A DNA stretch of 64,000 bases from Pacificispira sp965223125. GTDB lineage: Bacteria; Pseudomonadota; Alphaproteobacteria; UBA8366; Aestuariispiraceae. The stretch covers positions 2,790,001-2,854,000 of the forward strand of contig OZ244984.1 in assembly GCA_965223125.1 (NCBI GenBank). Reading direction: 5' to 3'. The notes under the pieces are model-generated. The model saw only the letters and a program-made list of their open reading frames with translations. It was not told the DNA's origin and did no database searches. Shown here piece after piece: positions 1 through 8,496 of this stretch (the stretch's first letter is position 1; each line of letters starts with the position of its first letter). The position numbers were made by a program, and so were the translations under genes.

Positions 1-402
1 CATTGCGGCGGCAGCATCGGTGCTTCCCTTGACTCCGGCGGGGTCGGCGCTCGGGCCGATCAGAACGAAGTCGTTATACATGACATCGAAGCGCTCTATC
101 CCCATTCCATCGGCGACAAAGGCTTCCTCGGATGGTTTGTGATGGACAAAAAGGACATCCGCATCCCCATTGCGCGCCATGGCAACGGCCTGGCCCGTAC
201 CGACTGCGACAACCCGGACTTCAATCCCGGTCTTGTCCGTGAAGATCGGCAGCATGTGGTCGAACAGCCCGGAATTGACCGTAGACGTCGTTGAGGCGAC
301 GGTAATGAAGCGTTCATCCGCCTGGACCGGTGTGAAGGCACCGAGTGCGGCTCCGGTGAGGATGAGAAAGCCGAGGGTGAGGAATTTCAGTCTGGTCACC
401 AT
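1..402 (-). CDS. tupA: Tungstate-type ABC transporter substrate-binding protein (TupA-like), C-terminus outside window
   Basis: The reading frame runs from an ATG at 402 leftwards through the window edge, giving the first 134 residues. An N-terminal signal peptide of about 29 residues (hydrophobic run, then VQADERF) precedes the family hallmark ASTTSTVNSGLFDHMLPIF, followed by a GTGQAVAMARNGDADVLFVH segment. These are typical of TupA/WtpA-like oxyanion-binding proteins, which bind tungstate (or molybdate) in the periplasm. The start overlaps the end of the ATPase gene by 7 bases, so the leftward order is permease, ATPase, binding protein. The assignment to tungstate rather than molybdate is from family resemblance and the neighbouring formate dehydrogenase; the missing C-terminal part prevents a fuller check. 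Confidence 0.85.
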   Translation of the reverse strand, partial: MVTRLKFLTLGFLILTGAALGAFTPVQADERFITVASTTSTVNSGLFDHMLPIFTDKTGIEVRVVAVGTGQAVAMARNGDADVLFVHHKPSEEAFVADGMGIERFDVMYNDFVLIGPSADPAGVKGSTDAAAAM

Positions 403-1151
403 GTCAGGTCTCCTTTCAGAAAGGCCTTGAGGGCATCACTTTTCGGTGTGTCGAAAAGGTCGGGAAGCGGGCCGGACTCGACCGGTCGACCCGCATGAAG
501 GAACAGGGCGCGGTCAGCCAACCGCCGGACCTGTCCCAATTCATGACTGGAAATCACGACGGCTATGCCATCCGCCGCAGCTTCGGCGACCATGCGCTCC
601 ACTTCCAGGGAGGCATTCGGATCGAGGCCTGCCATCGGCTCATCAAGCATCAGCATGCGCGGCTCCTGGGCCAGGGCCTGAGCCAGCGCCAGACGGCGCT
701 GCTGGCCCCCGGACAGATGCCTGGCGGGACGGTCAGTGCAGTCTGCCAGTCTGGCCCGTGACAACCGCTCTGCTATCTCCTGTTTCCGGTCGGGTGGAGC
801 CATGCCCCGGCGTTTCAGCATGAAATTAATGTTGTCGGCAGCGGTTCGGCGCAGCAGGATTGGGGCCTGAAGCAGGATTGCGCGCCGGGGCGGAACGTTG
901 CCCGGCCAGACAAGGGTGCCAGCATCAGGCTCTATGAGACCCTGCAACAGTCGCAACAAGGTGGTTTTGCCGCTGCCGTTGGGGCCGATCAGGGCTGTGA
1001 TGCCGCCGGTCAGGGGCGCATGCCAGTCCGGTATTGTCAGAATGTCGCGACCACCGCGCCGAATGGTTACGGATTTCAGAATCACAGCGGGGTCGATGTC
1101 AGAAACAAGATCGTTAGGGCCGGGTTCGGGGCTGGGGCCATGGGGCATCAC
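396..1151 (-). CDS. tupC: Tungstate-type ABC transporter ATP-binding protein (TupC-like)
   Basis: This 251-residue ABC ATPase has a Walker A motif GPNGSGKTT at residues 56-64, the signature LSGGQ at 146-150, Walker B LMLDE at 167-171 and a switch histidine in SSHE near 204. It would energise import of an oxyanion by the adjacent permease. Its start overlaps the end of the permease gene by four bases and its end overlaps the binding-protein gene, indicating a translationally coupled three-gene unit. It lacks the long C-terminal regulatory (MOP) domain seen in ModC, which favours a TupC-type over a ModC-type assignment. Substrate choice is inferred. Confidence 0.85.
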   Translation of the reverse strand: MMPHGPSPEPGPNDLVSDIDPAVILKSVTIRRGGRDILTIPDWHAPLTGGITALIGPNGSGKTTLLRLLQGLIEPDAGTLVWPGNVPPRRAILLQAPILLRRTAADNINFMLKRRGMAPPDRKQEIAERLSRARLADCTDRPARHLSGGQQRRLALAQALAQEPRMLMLDEPMAGLDPNASLEVERMVAEAAADGIAVVISSHELGQVRRLADRALFLHAGRPVESGPLPDLFDTPKSDALKAFLKGDLTW

Positions 1152-1876
1152 GTTTCTCCCCGTGCGGTTGCTTCCCCGGATGTTCTGCGGCCGACCTCGC
1201 GGATGCTGCTGGCTACCGCGTTCACGGTCAGGGCGATCATGATCAGAATGACGCCGAGTGCCAAGGCGAGGGCGAGGTCGCCCTTGCTGGTTTCCAGTGC
1301 AATCGCGGTCGTCATCACCCGCGTCACCCCCGCGATGTTGCCTCCCACGATCATAACCGCACCGACTTCCGCAATGGCGCGCCCGAATCCGGCAAGCACG
1401 GCTGTGGCCAGACTGAACCGCGCCTCATACAACAGGGTCAGGGACCGCTCCCAGGCGGTCAGGCCGAAGGCGCGCAGCTGCTCGGTATATTCCGCATTGA
1501 AATCTTCCAGGCTGCGCAGGGCGATGGCGCAGACAATCGGAGTGATCAGGATCGTCTGGGCGATCACCATTGCAGTCGGCGTGAACAGCAGGCCAAGCGA
1601 TCCGAGTGGACCCGCCCGTGACAAGGCGAGGTAGACGAACAGTCCAACGACCACAGGCGGCAGGCCAAGCAAGGCATTCAATAGGGTTACGACCATGCCC
1701 CGACCAGGAAATCGCAGGATCGACAGGAGCGCGGCCAAGGGCAGACCAATCACCGTCGCAACTGTCGTTGCCAACAGGCTGACCTGTAAGGACAGCGCGA
1801 TGATGCCATACAACTGATCATCGCCGGTAAGGGCGAGATGAAGGGCCAGCATCAATGCCGAGTTCGAGTCTTCCAT
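1148..1876 (-). CDS. tupB: Tungstate-type ABC transporter permease (TupB-like)
   Basis: This 242-residue integral membrane protein has about five or six hydrophobic segments. It carries the cytoplasmic coupling loop of ABC permeases around the EQLRAFGLTAWERSLTLLY stretch, and a GRAIAEVGAVMIVGGNIAGV segment characteristic of TupB/WtpB/CysT-like oxyanion permeases. It is the first gene of the leftward tup unit and overlaps the ATPase by four bases. The start at 1876 is preceded on its own strand by a purine-rich stretch. The divergent spacer to the formate dehydrogenase operon contains inverted repeats that could regulate both directions. Confidence 0.85.
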   Translation of the reverse strand: MEDSNSALMLALHLALTGDDQLYGIIALSLQVSLLATTVATVIGLPLAALLSILRFPGRGMVVTLLNALLGLPPVVVGLFVYLALSRAGPLGSLGLLFTPTAMVIAQTILITPIVCAIALRSLEDFNAEYTEQLRAFGLTAWERSLTLLYEARFSLATAVLAGFGRAIAEVGAVMIVGGNIAGVTRVMTTAIALETSKGDLALALALGVILIMIALTVNAVASSIREVGRRTSGEATARGET

Positions 1877-1913
1877 GAGAGGTCCTGCATAATTATGTTT
1901 TCAAGCGTTCTAT

Positions 1914-1951
1914 TTCTTGAATAGACCGAAATCAAGAATACTCACAGTATT
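1914..1951. promoter_or_regulatory. Nested inverted repeats in the divergent tup/fdh spacer
   Basis: TTCTTGA at 1914-1920 and TCAAGAA at 1932-1938 form a perfect 7-bp inverted repeat with an 11-base spacer. Overlapping it, AATACT at 1937-1942 and AGTATT at 1946-1951 form a second 6-bp inverted repeat. They lie between the start of tupB (leftward) and the first fdh gene (rightward), so a shared regulator is plausible. No regulator gene lies beside them, and the sequence is not one I can assign to a known ModE or TunR consensus. Confidence 0.4.
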
Positions 1952-2071
1952 GTATCGAATGGGTCTGATGGCAAGAATGGTCTTACCAATAAGAGTCTGC
2001 CCGATTGTTCATCAGCAAAGCGATGACCGTCCGGGATAAAATGTTTCAGGGATACAAGGTCAGGCCATTTC

Positions 2072-2647
2072 ATGTCCGAAGAAGATCAGGATCCATTCAA
2101 CGCGCGGGAAATATCGATGCCAATCGGCGTCGTGGTGGAAAAGCGCCCGGCGACCAGTCGGTGGATCACCCATATCTGGCGACCTGTTTCGGTCATTCCC
2201 GGCGCCGGGCCGATTGGGGAATGGAAGCTGCTGCTCGATGATGGGGAGATTCAGCGCTATCACATCGCGACCTTGCCGCTGACCCTGCATCGCAAGGAAA
2301 CCGAGGCCTATCTTGTCAATCTGGCGAACAAGATACCCGCAATCTATGTGGTGATCCGGGAATGGGAGGAAGGGGATGATCCCGATGGTCCGGAGATAAA
2401 GGCCGTTCATGTCACGGCTTCCCCCTATCATGCGCAGGATTTCCTGGATTGCGGCGAAAGCATGCTGGAAGCCGTGCCGATGAATGAAGGGCTGATCGCA
2501 TGGGTCCAGACCTTCATCGATCGCCACCACACAGAAACGCCCTTCAAGAAACGAAAGCGCACGCCGCACAGCCCGGAAGAACCGCGCTTCGGCAAAGCGT
2601 TGCATCCGACAGAACAACGCTTCTACGATAAATCCAAACCCCATTGA
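2072..2647 (+). CDS. DUF3305 domain protein of formate dehydrogenase operon
   Basis: This 191-residue soluble protein begins with a segment IGVVVEKRPATSRWITHIWRP followed by a predicted beta-rich domain, matching the DUF3305 proteins found upstream of Tat-exported formate dehydrogenases in alphaproteobacteria. It ends in a basic tail (FKKRKRTPHSPEEPR). No signal peptide or membrane segment is visible, so it should be cytoplasmic. Its function is not established; the conserved linkage suggests a role in maturation of the enzyme. The DUF3306 gene follows after 25 bases. No strong ribosome-binding site precedes the ATG at 2072. Confidence 0.8.
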   Translation: MSEEDQDPFNAREISMPIGVVVEKRPATSRWITHIWRPVSVIPGAGPIGEWKLLLDDGEIQRYHIATLPLTLHRKETEAYLVNLANKIPAIYVVIREWEEGDDPDGPEIKAVHVTASPYHAQDFLDCGESMLEAVPMNEGLIAWVQTFIDRHHTETPFKKRKRTPHSPEEPRFGKALHPTEQRFYDKSKPH

Positions 2648-2672
2648 CGCCGAACCCTGGAGCGACAGCAAT

Positions 2673-3383
2673 ATGCCAAGCGACCGCTTCCTGAATCGAT
2701 GGTCCCGAATGAAGGCCAAATCTCGCCCGCAGCGGGTTGCACTGGCCGAGGCTGAGGATGTCGACAGGCCGGAGCACGGTATTGCACCCGACATGCCGAT
2801 TCCGGAGGTGGAGATCGTCGAGGGTGCCGTTTCTGAACAAACGACGGCCCCCCGTAAAGATTCGGCCCCGGAAGAGTTGATGGATGAGGATGCCATTGCC
2901 GCCAAGGCTGAGGAATTGGGGCTTCCGGCACTGGACACACTTGGCCCCGGTTCCGATTTCAAGGGCTTCATGGCAAAGGACGTCCCCGATCAGTTGCGCA
3001 ATCTGGCACTGCGGCGTCTTTGGCGCAGCAATCCGATCCTCGCGAATCTCGACGGATTGAACGTGTATGAGGAAGATTATTCCGACGCGGCCAAGGTCAT
3101 ACCGAACATGCAGTCGGCCTATCAAGTCGGTCGCGGATATCTTCGTGACCCGGAACCGGACATCCTGTCCGAAACATCAGTCGAGGTCGCGGATGCCGAT
3201 TCTTCTCTGTCGGAAGCGGAACATCCGAATGGAGAGCCGGAGGCAGACGGGGGTGAGTCGGATGTGGTCGAAAGCGAAAAAACTGAACGGAATCCTGATG
3301 TTGCGGTGCAGCAAAAAGAGGATGAAGAGACTGATATTGATGAATTGGGCGTAGACAGCGATCAACAGATCGGACATACTTAA
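2673..3383 (+). CDS. DUF3306 domain protein of formate dehydrogenase operon
   Basis: This 236-residue protein starts with a basic N-terminus containing FLNRWSRMKAKS, the usual opening of DUF3306 proteins. It then has a core with LDTLGPGSDFKGFMAKDVPD and LRRLWRSNPILANLDGLNVYEEDY, after which the C-terminal third is highly acidic and low in complexity. DUF3306 proteins are consistent partners of DUF3305 in formate dehydrogenase clusters and have no established biochemical role. There is no export signal, so a cytoplasmic assembly factor is the best guess (inference). The ATG at 2673 is preceded by GGAGCG. Confidence 0.8.
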   Translation: MPSDRFLNRWSRMKAKSRPQRVALAEAEDVDRPEHGIAPDMPIPEVEIVEGAVSEQTTAPRKDSAPEELMDEDAIAAKAEELGLPALDTLGPGSDFKGFMAKDVPDQLRNLALRRLWRSNPILANLDGLNVYEEDYSDAAKVIPNMQSAYQVGRGYLRDPEPDILSETSVEVADADSSLSEAEHPNGEPEADGGESDVVESEKTERNPDVAVQQKEDEETDIDELGVDSDQQIGHT

Positions 3384-3568
3384 ATTGGTAATGCCACTTC
3401 ACCGTCGGCTCTCTGGAAATCTAGGAATCGGATCGGTGAAGCAACGATAATAAAAACCGGGTGCCAGAACTGTTTCGGTTGCATAACCCAATGCAAATGG
3501 CGTGGGTCGCAGGGATAGGTCGTGGCCGAGTGATCGGCTAGGCATTGCGGTAAGGGGATTGGTAAGGC

Positions 3569-4195
3569 ATGCGGGAAAATCTCGCCACCCAACCAGCAAC
3601 AGGGACTTCCGCGACAGCGGAAGAGTTGGCCCGTCAGGCTCTTTATGCCTTTCTGACGCGGGTTCTGGCGCGCCCGATCTCTACCGGCGAAGCGCGGTCC
3701 ATTGCTTCGTTTGCTGACAGCGACAGCGACCTTGGGCGTGCGGTCAAGGCATTGCTCGTTTCGCTTGCGAATGCCAGCCAGGGATCGCTGGAGCGTGAAT
3801 TCCATGATCTGTTCATTGGTGTGGGGCGTGGCGAATTGCTGCCCTTCGCGTCCTATTACCTGACCGGCTTTCTGAACGAAAAGCCGCTTGCCGTGCTGCG
3901 CCGGGACATGGCGCGCCTTGGGTTCGAGCGTCCCGCGGACGTTAAGGAGCCTGAGGATCATATTGCGGCGCTCTGCGACATCATGAGTCATCTGATCGAA
4001 GGGACCGCCACGGGCGAATTTGACATCTACGATCAGGATCAGTTCTTCACCGCCCACCTCAAACCGTGGGCGGTGAAGTTTTTTGCCGATCTCGAATCCG
4101 CGAAAACCGCCGATACATACCAAAATGTGGGCCGTATCGGGCGGGTTTTTCTGGAGATTGAGGAGGAAGGGTTCGGGATGATTGCCCGCGCCTGA
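3569..4195 (+). CDS. TorD/DmsD-type molybdoenzyme chaperone
   Basis: This 208-residue protein is largely helical and carries the family motifs EFHDLFIGVGRGELLPFASYY (broken here for length) and the C-terminal HLKPWAVKFFADLE segment typical of the TorD-like chaperones. Members bind the Tat leader and the apo catalytic subunit of molybdoenzymes and hold them in the cytoplasm until the cofactor is inserted. Here the client would be FdhA, encoded two genes downstream. The gene overlaps the next reading frame only if that frame is read from its earliest possible start; the preferred start at 4257 lies beyond the stop. The 185-base spacer upstream may hold an internal promoter. Confidence 0.85.
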   Translation: MRENLATQPATGTSATAEELARQALYAFLTRVLARPISTGEARSIASFADSDSDLGRAVKALLVSLANASQGSLEREFHDLFIGVGRGELLPFASYYLTGFLNEKPLAVLRRDMARLGFERPADVKEPEDHIAALCDIMSHLIEGTATGEFDIYDQDQFFTAHLKPWAVKFFADLESAKTADTYQNVGRIGRVFLEIEEEGFGMIARA

Positions 4196-4256
4196 TCCGA
4201 AACGTCGGTTCCGGGTCCGCGTCATGCAGGCCCGTCTTGAAGAGGGAGTGCAGGAA

Positions 4257-4460
4257 ATGAGCAAACAGATGGAACAGGATGCGGGTGTCAGCCGCCGTCA
4301 GTTCTTCGGTGCCGCCGGAAAGGGCGTTGCCGTGGGGGCTGGCGCGGTCGTGGCCGCAGTTGGTGTTTCCTCCGCCCAGGCAGCGGAGCCGGTGGCATCG
4401 GCGGGCGACTATCGCGAGACAGCGCATGTGAAGACCTATTACCAACTCGCCCGGTTTTAG
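4257..4460 (+). CDS. Formate dehydrogenase region small Tat-signal protein
   Basis: This 67-residue protein has a twin-arginine motif SRRQFF near residue 12, a Gly/Ala-rich hydrophobic stretch ending in AQAAEP, and a mature tail of only about 25 residues ending YYQLARF. It matches the small Tat-target peptides found just upstream of fdhA in many proteobacteria. I chose the ATG at 4257 because GGAGTGCAGGA precedes it; an in-frame start at 4182 would overlap the chaperone gene and add 25 basic residues ahead of the Tat motif. Function is unknown; co-export with, or a structural role in, the FdhAB complex is inferred from conserved position. Confidence 0.8.
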   Translation: MSKQMEQDAGVSRRQFFGAAGKGVAVGAGAVVAAVGVSSAQAAEPVASAGDYRETAHVKTYYQLARF

Positions 4461-4548
4461 GCGAGCAGTTACCAAGCCAAGGGTCGGCAGTTCCCCGCTA
4501 AGGGAGCAGGGAAACGAGATCGGCCCATAGCCAAGGAAAGGGAGAGAC

Positions 4549-7431
4549 ATGCTCCGGAAAAAGACCAACGGGGTTGCAAATGGCCCCCGTTCGGCAGCGG
4601 CCTTCGGGACCGTGTCCGGTGATGCGGTTGATCGTCGTACCTTCCTCAAGCGTTCCGGCCTGACGGCGGGTGGTATTGCGGTGGCAGCCGCAGCACCAGC
4701 CGGTCTGATGACGCGACGTGCAGAGGCAACGACGGCAACATCCATGAGCGGCAATGTGAAACTGGTGAAATCAGTTTGCACACATTGCTCGGTGGGCTGC
4801 ACCGTGATGGCTGAAGTCGATAACGGCGTCTGGGTCGGGCAGGAGCCCGGATTCGACAGTCCGTTCAATCTGGGTGCCCATTGCGCGAAGGGGGCTTCGG
4901 TCCGCGAACACGCGCATGGCGAACGGCGGCTGAAATATCCGACCAAACTGGTCGGCGGCAAATGGACGAAGATTTCCTGGGATCAGGCGATTGAGGAAAT
5001 CGGCGACAAGATGCTGGAAATTCGTCAGTCGTCTGGACCTGATTCGGTCTATTGGCTGGGCTCCGCCAAGCACAATAACGAGCAGGCCTATCTCTTCCGC
5101 AAGCTCTATGCCTTCTGGGGGTCCAACAACGGGGACCATCAGGCGCGGATCTGTCACTCGACCACGGTTGCCGGTGTTGCGAACACCTGGGGCTATGGCG
5201 CGATGACCAATTCGACGAACGACATCCACAATTCCCGGGCGATTTTCCTGATCGGCGGAAATCCGGCAGAGGCACATCCGGTCTCGCTGCTTCACCTTTT
5301 GAAGGCGAAGGAGCAGAACAATGCGTCCCTCATCGTCTGCGACCCGCGCTTCACGCGCACGGCCGCTCATGCCGATGAATATGTCCGCTTCCGTCCCGGC
5401 ACCGATGTCGGTCTGATCTGGGGAATTCTGTATCACATCTTCGAGAATGGCTGGGAGGACAAGGAATTCATCCGCCAGCGTGTCTGGGGCATGGATCAGA
5501 TCCAGGAAGAAGTGAAGAAATGGACCCCGGAAGAAACCGAGCGCGTTACGGGCGTGCCGGGTTCCCAGTTGCAGCGCGTGGCACGCACCCTGGCCAACAA
5601 CCGGCCGGGCACCGTGATCTGGTGCATGGGCGGAACCCAGCACACCAACGGCAGCAACAATACCCGCGCCTACTGTATCCTGCAGCTCGCGCTTGGGAAT
5701 ATGGGCAAGGCCGGGGGTGGTGCGAACATCTTCCGTGGCCATGACAACGTGCAGGGCGCGACCGATGTCGGCGTGCTCAGCCACACCCTGCCCGGCTATT
5801 ACGGCCTGGCGACCGGGTCCTGGAAACATTGGGCACGGGTTTGGGATGTCGATTACGACTTCCTGCTGGCTCAGTTTGCCAGCAAGGAGTTGATGGAGTC
5901 CTCCGGCATTCCGGTGTCGCGCTGGATTGATGGTGTGCTTGAAGACAAGGCCAACATGGATCAGCCGGACAACCTGCGGGCGATGGTATTCTGGGGACAT
6001 GCCCCGAACTCCCAGACCCGTTTGCCGGAAATGAAGACGGCGATGGAGAAGCTCGACCTGCTGGTCGTGGTTGATCCATATCCGACGGTTTCCGCGGTGC
6101 TGCACGACCGGACAGATGGTGTCTACTTGCTGCCGGCGGCAACGCAGTTCGAAACATCGGGGTCGGTCACTGCGTCCAACCGTTCGCTGCAATGGCGCGA
6201 CAAGGTCGTCGAGCCGCTGTTCGAATCGCTGCCGGATCACACGATCATCTACAAGTTCGCGCAGAAATTCGGTTTTGCGGACCAGATGTTCAAGCATATC
6301 GCGGTCAGTGAGACAGGTGAGCCGGTGATTGAGGACATCACCCGCGAGTTCAACAAGGGGATGTGGACAATCGGCTATACCGGACAGTCGCCGGAACGCA
6401 TCAAGCTGCACATGGCCAACCAGCACACCTTCGATACGACCACGCTGCTGGCCAATGGTGGTCCCTGTGACGGGGAATACTATGGTCTTCCCTGGCCGTG
6501 CTGGGGGACGGCGGAAATGGGCCATCCAGGCACGCCGCTGCTCTATGATTCGTCGAAGCCGGTGGCGGAGGGTGGTCTGACCTTCCGGGCCAATTTCGGG
6601 GTCGAACGTGACGGGCAGAACCTGCTGGCTGAAGGCTCCTATTCTGTGGGGTCGGAAATCACTGACGGCTATCCGGAATTCACCATGCAGGCCCTGATGG
6701 ACCTTGGATGGGATTCGGATCTGACGGCGGAGGAACGAGCGGCCATCGATGCGGTGGGTGGACCAAAGGCGAACTGGAAGATCGACCTGTCGGGCGGTAT
6801 CCAGCGCGTCGCCATCAAGCATGGCTGCTCTCCCTTTGGGAATGCCAAGGCTCGGTGCGTGGTCTGGAACTTCCCGGATCCGATCCCGGCCCACCGGGAG
6901 CCGCTCTATACCCCGCGGCGGGATCTGGTGGCGGACTATCCGACCTATGAGGACCGGAAACTGTACCGTCTCCCGACCATGTATGCCTCGATCCAGGCGA
7001 AGGACTTCTCGAAAGACTTCCCGACGATCCTCACATCCGGCCGGTTGGTCGAATACGAGGGCGGCGGGGACGAGACCCGGTCCAACCCCTGGCTGGCCGA
7101 ATTGCAGCAGAACATGTTCGTCGAAATCAATCCGCGTGATGCCAACAATGCCGGCATCCGGGATGGCGATCAGGTCTGGGTGTTCGGTCCGGAAGGCGGC
7201 AAGGTCAAGGTTATGGCCCTGGTAACGGAGCGCGTTGGTGCGGGGGTGGCCTTCATGCCCTTCCACTTCGGCGGTCATTTCCAGGGTGTGGATCAGCGGA
7301 GCAAATATCCGGAAGGGGCGGATCCCTATGTGTTGGGCGAATCGACCAACACGGCCCAGACCTACGGATATGATGCGGTGACGCTGATGCAGGAAACCAA
7401 AACAACCCTGTGTCGTGTCGAACGCGCATAA
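4549..7431 (+). CDS. fdhA: Formate dehydrogenase alpha subunit, Cys type, Mo/W-bis-MGD, Tat-exported
   Basis: This 960-residue catalytic subunit would oxidise formate to CO2 in the periplasm. A Tat motif DRRTFLKRS lies near residue 28. A [4Fe-4S] site is formed by Cys77, Cys80, Cys84 and Cys112, followed by the bis-molybdopterin-guanine-dinucleotide domains. The metal ligand position is Cys202, followed by His203, where E. coli FDH-N and FDH-O have selenocysteine, so no selenium insertion is required. The C-terminal domain has the TSGRLVEYEGGG and NPRDANNAGIRDGDQVWVF segments typical of the family. It lies between its maturation genes and fdhB with a GGAAAGGGAGAGA ribosome-binding site. The adjacent tungstate transporter raises the possibility of tungsten as the metal. 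Confidence 0.95.
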   Translation: MLRKKTNGVANGPRSAAAFGTVSGDAVDRRTFLKRSGLTAGGIAVAAAAPAGLMTRRAEATTATSMSGNVKLVKSVCTHCSVGCTVMAEVDNGVWVGQEPGFDSPFNLGAHCAKGASVREHAHGERRLKYPTKLVGGKWTKISWDQAIEEIGDKMLEIRQSSGPDSVYWLGSAKHNNEQAYLFRKLYAFWGSNNGDHQARICHSTTVAGVANTWGYGAMTNSTNDIHNSRAIFLIGGNPAEAHPVSLLHLLKAKEQNNASLIVCDPRFTRTAAHADEYVRFRPGTDVGLIWGILYHIFENGWEDKEFIRQRVWGMDQIQEEVKKWTPEETERVTGVPGSQLQRVARTLANNRPGTVIWCMGGTQHTNGSNNTRAYCILQLALGNMGKAGGGANIFRGHDNVQGATDVGVLSHTLPGYYGLATGSWKHWARVWDVDYDFLLAQFASKELMESSGIPVSRWIDGVLEDKANMDQPDNLRAMVFWGHAPNSQTRLPEMKTAMEKLDLLVVVDPYPTVSAVLHDRTDGVYLLPAATQFETSGSVTASNRSLQWRDKVVEPLFESLPDHTIIYKFAQKFGFADQMFKHIAVSETGEPVIEDITREFNKGMWTIGYTGQSPERIKLHMANQHTFDTTTLLANGGPCDGEYYGLPWPCWGTAEMGHPGTPLLYDSSKPVAEGGLTFRANFGVERDGQNLLAEGSYSVGSEITDGYPEFTMQALMDLGWDSDLTAEERAAIDAVGGPKANWKIDLSGGIQRVAIKHGCSPFGNAKARCVVWNFPDPIPAHREPLYTPRRDLVADYPTYEDRKLYRLPTMYASIQAKDFSKDFPTILTSGRLVEYEGGGDETRSNPWLAELQQNMFVEINPRDANNAGIRDGDQVWVFGPEGGKVKVMALVTERVGAGVAFMPFHFGGHFQGVDQRSKYPEGADPYVLGESTNTAQTYGYDAVTLMQETKTTLCRVERA

Positions 7432-7446
7432 GAGGAGATCGAGACA

Positions 7447-8040
7447 ATGGCTAGAATGAAATTCCTCTGTGACGCCGAACGCTGCATCGAATGCAACGCC
7501 TGTGTCACCGCGTGTAAGAACGAGCATGAAGTGCCATGGGGAATCAACCGTCGGCGCGTCGTCACAATCAATGACGGCAAGCCGGGTGAACGGTCGATTT
7601 CAGTTGCCTGCATGCATTGTTCGGACGCGCCCTGCATGGCCGTCTGCCCGGTGGACTGCTTCTACCAGACCGATGAAGGTGTGGTTCTGCATTCCAAGGA
7701 TCTGTGCATCGGTTGCGGTTATTGCTTCTACGCCTGTCCTTTCGGGGCACCGCAATATCCGCAGGCCGGTAATTTTGGCAGCCGTGGCAAGATGGACAAG
7801 TGCACCTTCTGCGCCGGTGGCCCGGAAGAAAGCATGTCCAATGCCGAGTTCCAGAAATACGGGCGCAACCGCCTGGCCGAGGGCAAGCTTCCGCTCTGTG
7901 CGGAAATGTGCTCGACCAAGGCGCTGCTTGCCGGGGACGGAGACATGATCTCCGACATTTACCGGGAGCGCGTCGTGTCGCGGGGCTTCGGCTCCGGGGC
8001 CTGGGGCTGGGGTACGGCCTACGAGCAAAAGGGAACCTGA
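7447..8040 (+). CDS. fdhB: Formate dehydrogenase beta subunit, four [4Fe-4S] clusters
   Basis: This 197-residue ferredoxin-like subunit carries four cysteine groups: CIECNACVTAC, CMHCSDAPCMAVCPVDC, CIGCGYCFYACP, and CTFC paired with CAEMC. These could bind four cubane clusters that carry electrons from FdhA to the cytochrome b subunit. It is much shorter than E. coli FdnH/FdoH (about 290-300 residues) and lacks their C-terminal transmembrane anchor and any signal peptide, so it probably hitch-hikes through the Tat pathway with FdhA (inference). The ATG follows AGGAGATCGAGACA 15 bases after fdhA stops. Confidence 0.93.
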   Translation: MARMKFLCDAERCIECNACVTACKNEHEVPWGINRRRVVTINDGKPGERSISVACMHCSDAPCMAVCPVDCFYQTDEGVVLHSKDLCIGCGYCFYACPFGAPQYPQAGNFGSRGKMDKCTFCAGGPEESMSNAEFQKYGRNRLAEGKLPLCAEMCSTKALLAGDGDMISDIYRERVVSRGFGSGAWGWGTAYEQKGT

Positions 8041-8047
8041 TCGATTG

Positions 8048-8087
8048 TGCCGCCCGCAATTCCCGTTCGGGGATGCGGGCGGCATTT
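8048..8087 (+). terminator. Strong hairpin after fdhB
   Basis: TGCCGCCCGCA at 8048-8058 pairs perfectly with TGCGGGCGGCA at 8074-8084, and the loop contains a further TCCC/GGGA pair. A short TTT run follows. It could be a leaky terminator or an RNA-stabilising hairpin that sets fdhAB expression above that of the downstream lipoprotein and cytochrome b genes. Confidence 0.6.
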
Positions 8088-8194
8088 CGGTTCGCTGCTG
8101 ATGAAGAGTATGTCGAGCGAGGCCGATGTGCCCGTTTGGACGCTATTTTGTCAGGGTGGGGTTTTCCCATGCACGAAAAGATCGGTAACGTGAC

Positions 8195-8422
8195 ATGACA
8201 TATGAAAAATCCAGATATTCGGTGGGTTCGAGGCGATTATCCCAAGGGGCACTCGCCCTCGGTTTGGCTGCACTGGTAGTCCTTGCGGGCTGTCGGGAAG
8301 AAGAACAGGGGCGAATCATTGGCTATGAACCGGGTGTCTATCAGGGCAAGGCCGATACGCCGTTGAGCGCGGAAACGCTCGATACCCTGCGCAGTCGCGC
8401 GTCACTGCAAAGTACGCCCTGA
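8195..8422 (+). CDS. Small lipoprotein in formate dehydrogenase operon
   Basis: This 75-residue protein has a basic N-terminus, a hydrophobic stretch GALALGLAALVVLAGC with lipobox LAGC (Cys near residue 33), and a short mature tail including IIGYEPGVYQGKADTPL and LDTLRSR. It should be lipidated and anchored in the membrane facing the periplasm. Similar tiny lipoproteins occur between fdhB and the cytochrome b gene in other operons of this type, without a known function. It lies between the hairpin after fdhB and the gamma subunit gene, all in one direction. Confidence 0.7.
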   Translation: MTYEKSRYSVGSRRLSQGALALGLAALVVLAGCREEEQGRIIGYEPGVYQGKADTPLSAETLDTLRSRASLQSTP

Positions 8423-8496
8423 CACGAACGGTCCCATTTAGGGCACGTCGAGTGTTGGTGTTTTCAGAAGACATGCGCGTTTTCAGGAGAAATGTG

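Noticed and set aside
5140..5170. Selenocysteine position in FdhA
   Set aside because: The codon is TGT (Cys202), not TGA, so no SECIS or sel genes are needed.
4771..7527. Open frame of 918 codons on the minus strand across fdhA
   Set aside because: It is the antisense shadow of a high-GC, fully conserved gene; it has no family features, and fdhA on the other strand is certain.
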